From the NCBI GenBank assembly GCA_018714445.1, contig DVNK01000030.1, positions 1 to 64,000 on the forward strand: DNA of 64,000 bases. The letters are read 5' to 3'. This DNA comes from Candidatus Fimadaptatus faecigallinarum (lineage in GTDB: Bacteria; Bacillota; Clostridia; Christensenellales; Aristaeellaceae). Each line of letters opens with the position of its first letter. The stretch's first letter is position 1. Positions 61,054 to 64,000 of this stretch are shown one piece after another. Below the pieces are notes generated by a model that saw only the letters and a list, made by a program, of their open reading frames with translations, had not been told where the DNA came from and did no database searches. The position numbers and the translations under genes were made by a program.

Positions 61054-62772
61054 TCATTGCGCATCGCGCTGCAACTCAATGCGCGCCGCAAACCGGCCGT
61101 CCGCATCCGGCACTATCGTGTACTCGGTCGCATCAAATCCGCCGGTCAGCATGAATATGCGCTCTGTGCTGCATGCCCCCGGCACCTCAACGCGGGCCTT
61201 GTCCGCCACGACCGGCAGCACAAACCGCGCCTGCGCGGCGTCCTGGCCATACACCCGACCCGATATGCCCACGCCGCCGTCCGTCAGGCGATACTCGAGC
61301 TTGACGCACACCGGCGAATTCAGCGGCGCCTGATCGAGCGTCACCAGCGAGGCGTGTACCTTGACTGAGATCTGCTGCGCATTGCCTGAAGTCGTGATGA
61401 CAGCGCGTGTGTCATAGCACTGCGAATAGCGCACGCCATTACGAATCAGCTCCACGCGCGGCACCAGCGAGCGATGCCGGCTCTTTTTGAGCGACAGCTG
61501 CTGGTTGTGCGCCTCAACCAGCCGGTAGTCCACGACCGAACCCGCAATCACCGGCCCCACGCTGTCATGCCATACCAGCGTCAGCGCGCCGCCCGACGCG
61601 TGGCCCGCGTTCAGATTGTAGTCATATCCGGTAACAGTCGCGCGCAGGCCGCCCACCGACAGCTTATACGTATCCAACTCGGGGAAGTACTTTATCGGAG
61701 TCACGCACTCATCCTCGGGCAGCGCCGAACGCGCGTCATACCGCTCTATGCCGGCGTCCAGCGCACAGGTTATGGCGTTTGCATGAGTGAATGTGTGGTG
61801 TATGCATGCCGGTTCGCCGTTTTCAGGATACCTCAGGCCGCCATGCAGCAACCCGCCCTGTGAACAGCGCCGCATCAGCAGCGTATTGCGCAGCGCCGCC
61901 TCGGCAAACGCCGGGTCGCGGTCCGCCAGCAGCGCATATCCACTCTGGCAACCGTCCGACGTGCGGCTGCCGAAGTATGTCCACTTGTTGTTGCGCGAGC
62001 CAAAGCTGTTGTCCCACGCGCCGTCGGGCAGCATGAACTTGAGCTGCTTGCGCAATACATCGGTCAGTACGTCCAGCGCGGGCTTATCGTCGACGCTCAG
62101 CGCATATTTTATAAGCGACGGTATCGACTCCTCCACGTTATAGCCTATGTCTATCGCGCGGCAGCCGCGTGCGGTCACAATATCGCGCGGTTTGCCTTCG
62201 CCGTACAGCAGGCCGTTGGGGGTTATGCGCTCCAGCGCGTACGCGGCCAGGTGACCCGCCTGTTCGACATACGCCTCCTGTCCAAGGTATTTGCCCGCCA
62301 GCGCCAGCGCCGCCGCATTCGTCGCCAGATAGTTTATGTTTGTAGGCAGATCCTCGTTGAGCGCACTGTACAGCCAGCCGGCCATTCGTGCAAGTTTGTT
62401 TTCCCATTTTTCGCGCGTCTGGGCGTCCAACGGCGTGGAATGCCTGTCCAACGCCTCGCACAGCGCTATCGTCGCGAACACAGTAATGCCGTTCCATTCG
62501 GAGTTGGGGTCGTTGTACGCGCTGCCGTCGTCGCACATCATATTGCGGTCGTGCCAGTCGAACACAGCCTTGGCTGCGTCCACGTACTTGCGCTCTCCGG
62601 TGCGCTCGGCCATGTACATTAGCGGGTACACCGCGTCATGGCAGCGCCCATGCTCGTACTTGCAGGCCGGGCACAGAAACGCACCGTCGAATTCCGGCCC
62701 CATGCCCGCGACCTGATGCGCTATCAGCGAATCGCACCAGTCCTTCAGTAGCTCGAAGTATACCGTCTGCAT
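61054..62772 (-). CDS. (alpha/alpha)-barrel-like protein, possible polysaccharide lyase or hydrolase
   Basis: Of the 572 residues, the first 340 or so are helical with the recurring pattern of (alpha/alpha)6 barrels (CHDAVYPLMYMAERTGERKY, NYLATNAAALALAGKYLG, DIGYNVEESIPSLIKYAL). The C-terminal 230 are beta-rich. This is the general plan of heparinase-II/III-like and related polysaccharide-active proteins. A Cys/His cluster, CPACKYEHGRCHD, lies near residue 35 and could bind zinc. There is no signal peptide. I cannot assign a family or substrate. GGAG lies 8 nt before the ATG at 62772, and a consensus promoter lies upstream. Confidence 0.6.
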   Translation of the reverse strand: MQTVYFELLKDWCDSLIAHQVAGMGPEFDGAFLCPACKYEHGRCHDAVYPLMYMAERTGERKYVDAAKAVFDWHDRNMMCDDGSAYNDPNSEWNGITVFATIALCEALDRHSTPLDAQTREKWENKLARMAGWLYSALNEDLPTNINYLATNAAALALAGKYLGQEAYVEQAGHLAAYALERITPNGLLYGEGKPRDIVTARGCRAIDIGYNVEESIPSLIKYALSVDDKPALDVLTDVLRKQLKFMLPDGAWDNSFGSRNNKWTYFGSRTSDGCQSGYALLADRDPAFAEAALRNTLLMRRCSQGGLLHGGLRYPENGEPACIHHTFTHANAITCALDAGIERYDARSALPEDECVTPIKYFPELDTYKLSVGGLRATVTGYDYNLNAGHASGGALTLVWHDSVGPVIAGSVVDYRLVEAHNQQLSLKKSRHRSLVPRVELIRNGVRYSQCYDTRAVITTSGNAQQISVKVHASLVTLDQAPLNSPVCVKLEYRLTDGGVGISGRVYGQDAAQARFVLPVVADKARVEVPGACSTERIFMLTGGFDATEYTIVPDADGRFAARIELQRDAQ

Positions 62773-62827
62773 AGCCACATCTCCTTATCTCGCGCCGGCC
62801 ATTGCCCGCGCGCGACTCTATATCCCT

Positions 62828-62856
62828 ATTATAGATGCAAACGCGCCCCTTGTCAA
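62828..62856 (-). promoter_or_regulatory. Promoter of the barrel-like gene
   Basis: Minus strand: TTGACA (62851-62856), 17 bp, TATAAT (62828-62833); both hexamers match the consensus exactly. Confidence 0.85.
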
Positions 62857-62929
62857 ACGCATAACTCAACATGCGTTTAACTACATATAAGCACTTCGAG
62901 CAGCCGCAGGCCGACGCCCACCCCACAAT

Positions 62930-62973
62930 CAAAATGCCGCCGGACAAGGGCTTGAGCCCCCATCCGACGGCAT
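62930..62973 (-). terminator. Terminator of the MFS gene
   Basis: The stem is ATGCCGcCGGA / TCCGaCGGCAT around an 18-nt loop, followed on the minus strand by TTTTGATT. Confidence 0.75.
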
Positions 62974-62993
62974 ACTGCTTTAACCGGGCTGCG

Positions 62994-64000
62994 TCATGCG
63001 CCTGCGCTTAGACGGGCATTGTCGCGCACCTGCAAACGCCATATTGCCATGCTCAACCCCACCGCTACCACGCACAGCACCGCCGTCAGCACAAACGGCA
63101 GCGCGCGGTCCATGTCCGACAGATAACCCGCCACAATGCCCGAAGGCGAAGTGACCAGCATAGTCATGGCGTAGAACAGCCCCAGCATGCGCGCGCGCTC
63201 CTCGGTATCCACGTTCACGACCTGCAGCGAAGAGGTCACCGGATTGAGCACCGACAGCGCCAGCGCCTCGCCCGCAACCGCCACCACTACCAGCCAATAC
63301 TGCCCAACCGGCATGAACACCATCATCAGCTGCACCGCAAGATATATCAAAAAGCTCAACAGCATCGGCTGCTTGAAGCGCGTGAGCGACACCTTGGGCA
63401 CCACCACAAAGTAAAACAGCAGCATCAGCAGCGACCTTATCGTCGAGAATATCGACAGGTTCTCGGCCGCAATGCCAAGCTTGTCCTGTACAAGCAGCGC
63501 CCAAAAGCTGTCGTTTACGTTCTTGATAGTCGCAAAGCACGCCAGCAATGCGATCGTCAACATGACCTTGCGGTCGCGCAGCATAACCATCAGCACATGC
63601 CTGCTGTCCAACAGATGCGCCCATATGCTGCGATTGCGGAACTCCTCGCGCCGGCGCTTGCCTATCGCCGTCTCGTGCGACCAGAAGTACAGTATCAGGA
63701 ACTTGGCCGTCATCATGACGAACGTAATGCCATACAGCACGCGCATCGTCGGCACGACGCTGTACTTCTGTACAAACACATACGCAAGCGGCGCAATAAA
63801 GCCCGCAACCAGCCCCGCGACATGCGATATCGAGTACATATGCACGAGCTTGTCCTCAGGCGCCTCCTCAATCAGCAGCAGCCCCCACGAGTTCTCGGTA
63901 ACGCGCCACATGCCGTTGAACAGCGCCGCCACAAAGAACCACCAGTAGTTCTGCGCACACATCCACATCAACGCCGGCACGCTCCACGACAACACGTCGA
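62994..64000 (-). CDS. MFS transporter, 5' end cut by the window
   Basis: About 335 C-terminal residues of a major-facilitator-type permease are present, with at least eight hydrophobic spans and the basic loop HETAIGKRRREEFRNR between the two halves. The frame remains open to the last base, so the true start lies beyond 64000; a GTG at 63995 has no ribosome site. The substrate is unknown. It could serve the neighbouring barrel-like gene, but a terminator separates them. Confidence 0.85.
   Translation of the reverse strand, partial: DVLSWSVPALMWMCAQNYWWFFVAALFNGMWRVTENSWGLLLIEEAPEDKLVHMYSISHVAGLVAGFIAPLAYVFVQKYSVVPTMRVLYGITFVMMTAKFLILYFWSHETAIGKRRREEFRNRSIWAHLLDSRHVLMVMLRDRKVMLTIALLACFATIKNVNDSFWALLVQDKLGIAAENLSIFSTIRSLLMLLFYFVVVPKVSLTRFKQPMLLSFLIYLAVQLMMVFMPVGQYWLVVVAVAGEALALSVLNPVTSSLQVVNVDTEERARMLGLFYAMTMLVTSPSGIVAGYLSDMDRALPFVLTAVLCVVAVGLSMAIWRLQVRDNARLSAGA

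Noticed and set aside
1-64000. tRNA, rRNA or riboswitch genes
   Set aside because: Reading the intergenic regions by eye I found no tRNA-like TTCGAATC/anticodon arrangement, rRNA signature or known riboswitch core; a covariance-model scan would be decisive.

Overview
The window reads as chromosomal DNA of a high-GC member of the Clostridia (Firmicutes). The main evidence is an intact Spo0A next to a SipL-type spore morphogenesis protein, strong AGGAGG ribosome sites before most genes, and an Na+-pumping decarboxylase operon typical of anaerobes. Promoters match TTGACA-17-TATAAT despite the high GC, and isoleucine is often written ATA. The carbohydrate genes (rhamnose, galacturonate branch, galactitol/tagatose type, glycogen) suit a gut or rumen fermenter. 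An uncultured Christensenellales/Oscillospirales-like organism is a guess. I saw no rRNA, tRNA, CRISPR array, transposase or phage gene.

Layout. 0.5-2.7 kb: an exported transglutaminase-like protein and a beta-repeat/membrane protein split by a one-base frameshift. 2.9-9.5 kb: a signalling block with an HTH-like protein, a 991-residue protein kinase fused to a NACHT-type NTPase with one membrane span, a lipoprotein, and a DUF697-like membrane protein cut short by a 29-bp duplication. 9.6-10.3 kb: an ECF sigma factor with a small overlapping partner. 10.6-14.7 kb: a eukaryotic-type branching enzyme, L-rhamnose isomerase and a GyrI-like protein. 15-21.6 kb: an exported beta-propeller-like protein and a five-gene Na+-decarboxylase/transcarboxylase operon. 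22-27.2 kb: an exported unknown, an Hsp70-like/GrpE-like membrane chaperone pair and an RluA-type pseudouridine synthase. 27.2-31.2 kb: ispE, sipL, a 59-bp tandem array and spo0A. 31.6-34.1 kb: a C39-like secreted peptidase operon. 34.8-38.5 kb: two sugar-phosphate isomerase/epimerases and glycerol kinase. 38.9-44.4 kb: a 1310-residue membrane-anchored PQQ-propeller protein, a small protein and DusB. 44.9-51.2 kb: alpha-L-rhamnosidase, a P-loop kinase, tagaturonate reductase and altronate dehydratase, the last two separated by a 48-bp minisatellite. 51.2-52.4 kb: a 226-bp tandem repeat and a GNAT acetyltransferase. 52.7-57.5 kb: a LacI-operator-controlled operon of aldolase, FGGY kinase, galactitol-1-phosphate-type dehydrogenase and aldo/keto reductase. 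57.9-60.9 kb: a flippase-like protein and an ArsR/permease/thioredoxin operon. 61-64 kb: an (alpha/alpha)-barrel-like protein and the 3' part of an MFS transporter.

How the genes work together. Rhamnosidase, RhaA, UxaA and UxaB fit breakdown of rhamnogalacturonan-type pectin, although they lie at separate loci. The decarboxylase operon can link CO2 transfer or decarboxylation to Na+ export. The most unusual material is the kinase-NACHT receptor trio, the membrane-attached Hsp70 pair, and three unrelated intergenic tandem-repeat arrays (59, 48 and 226 bp).
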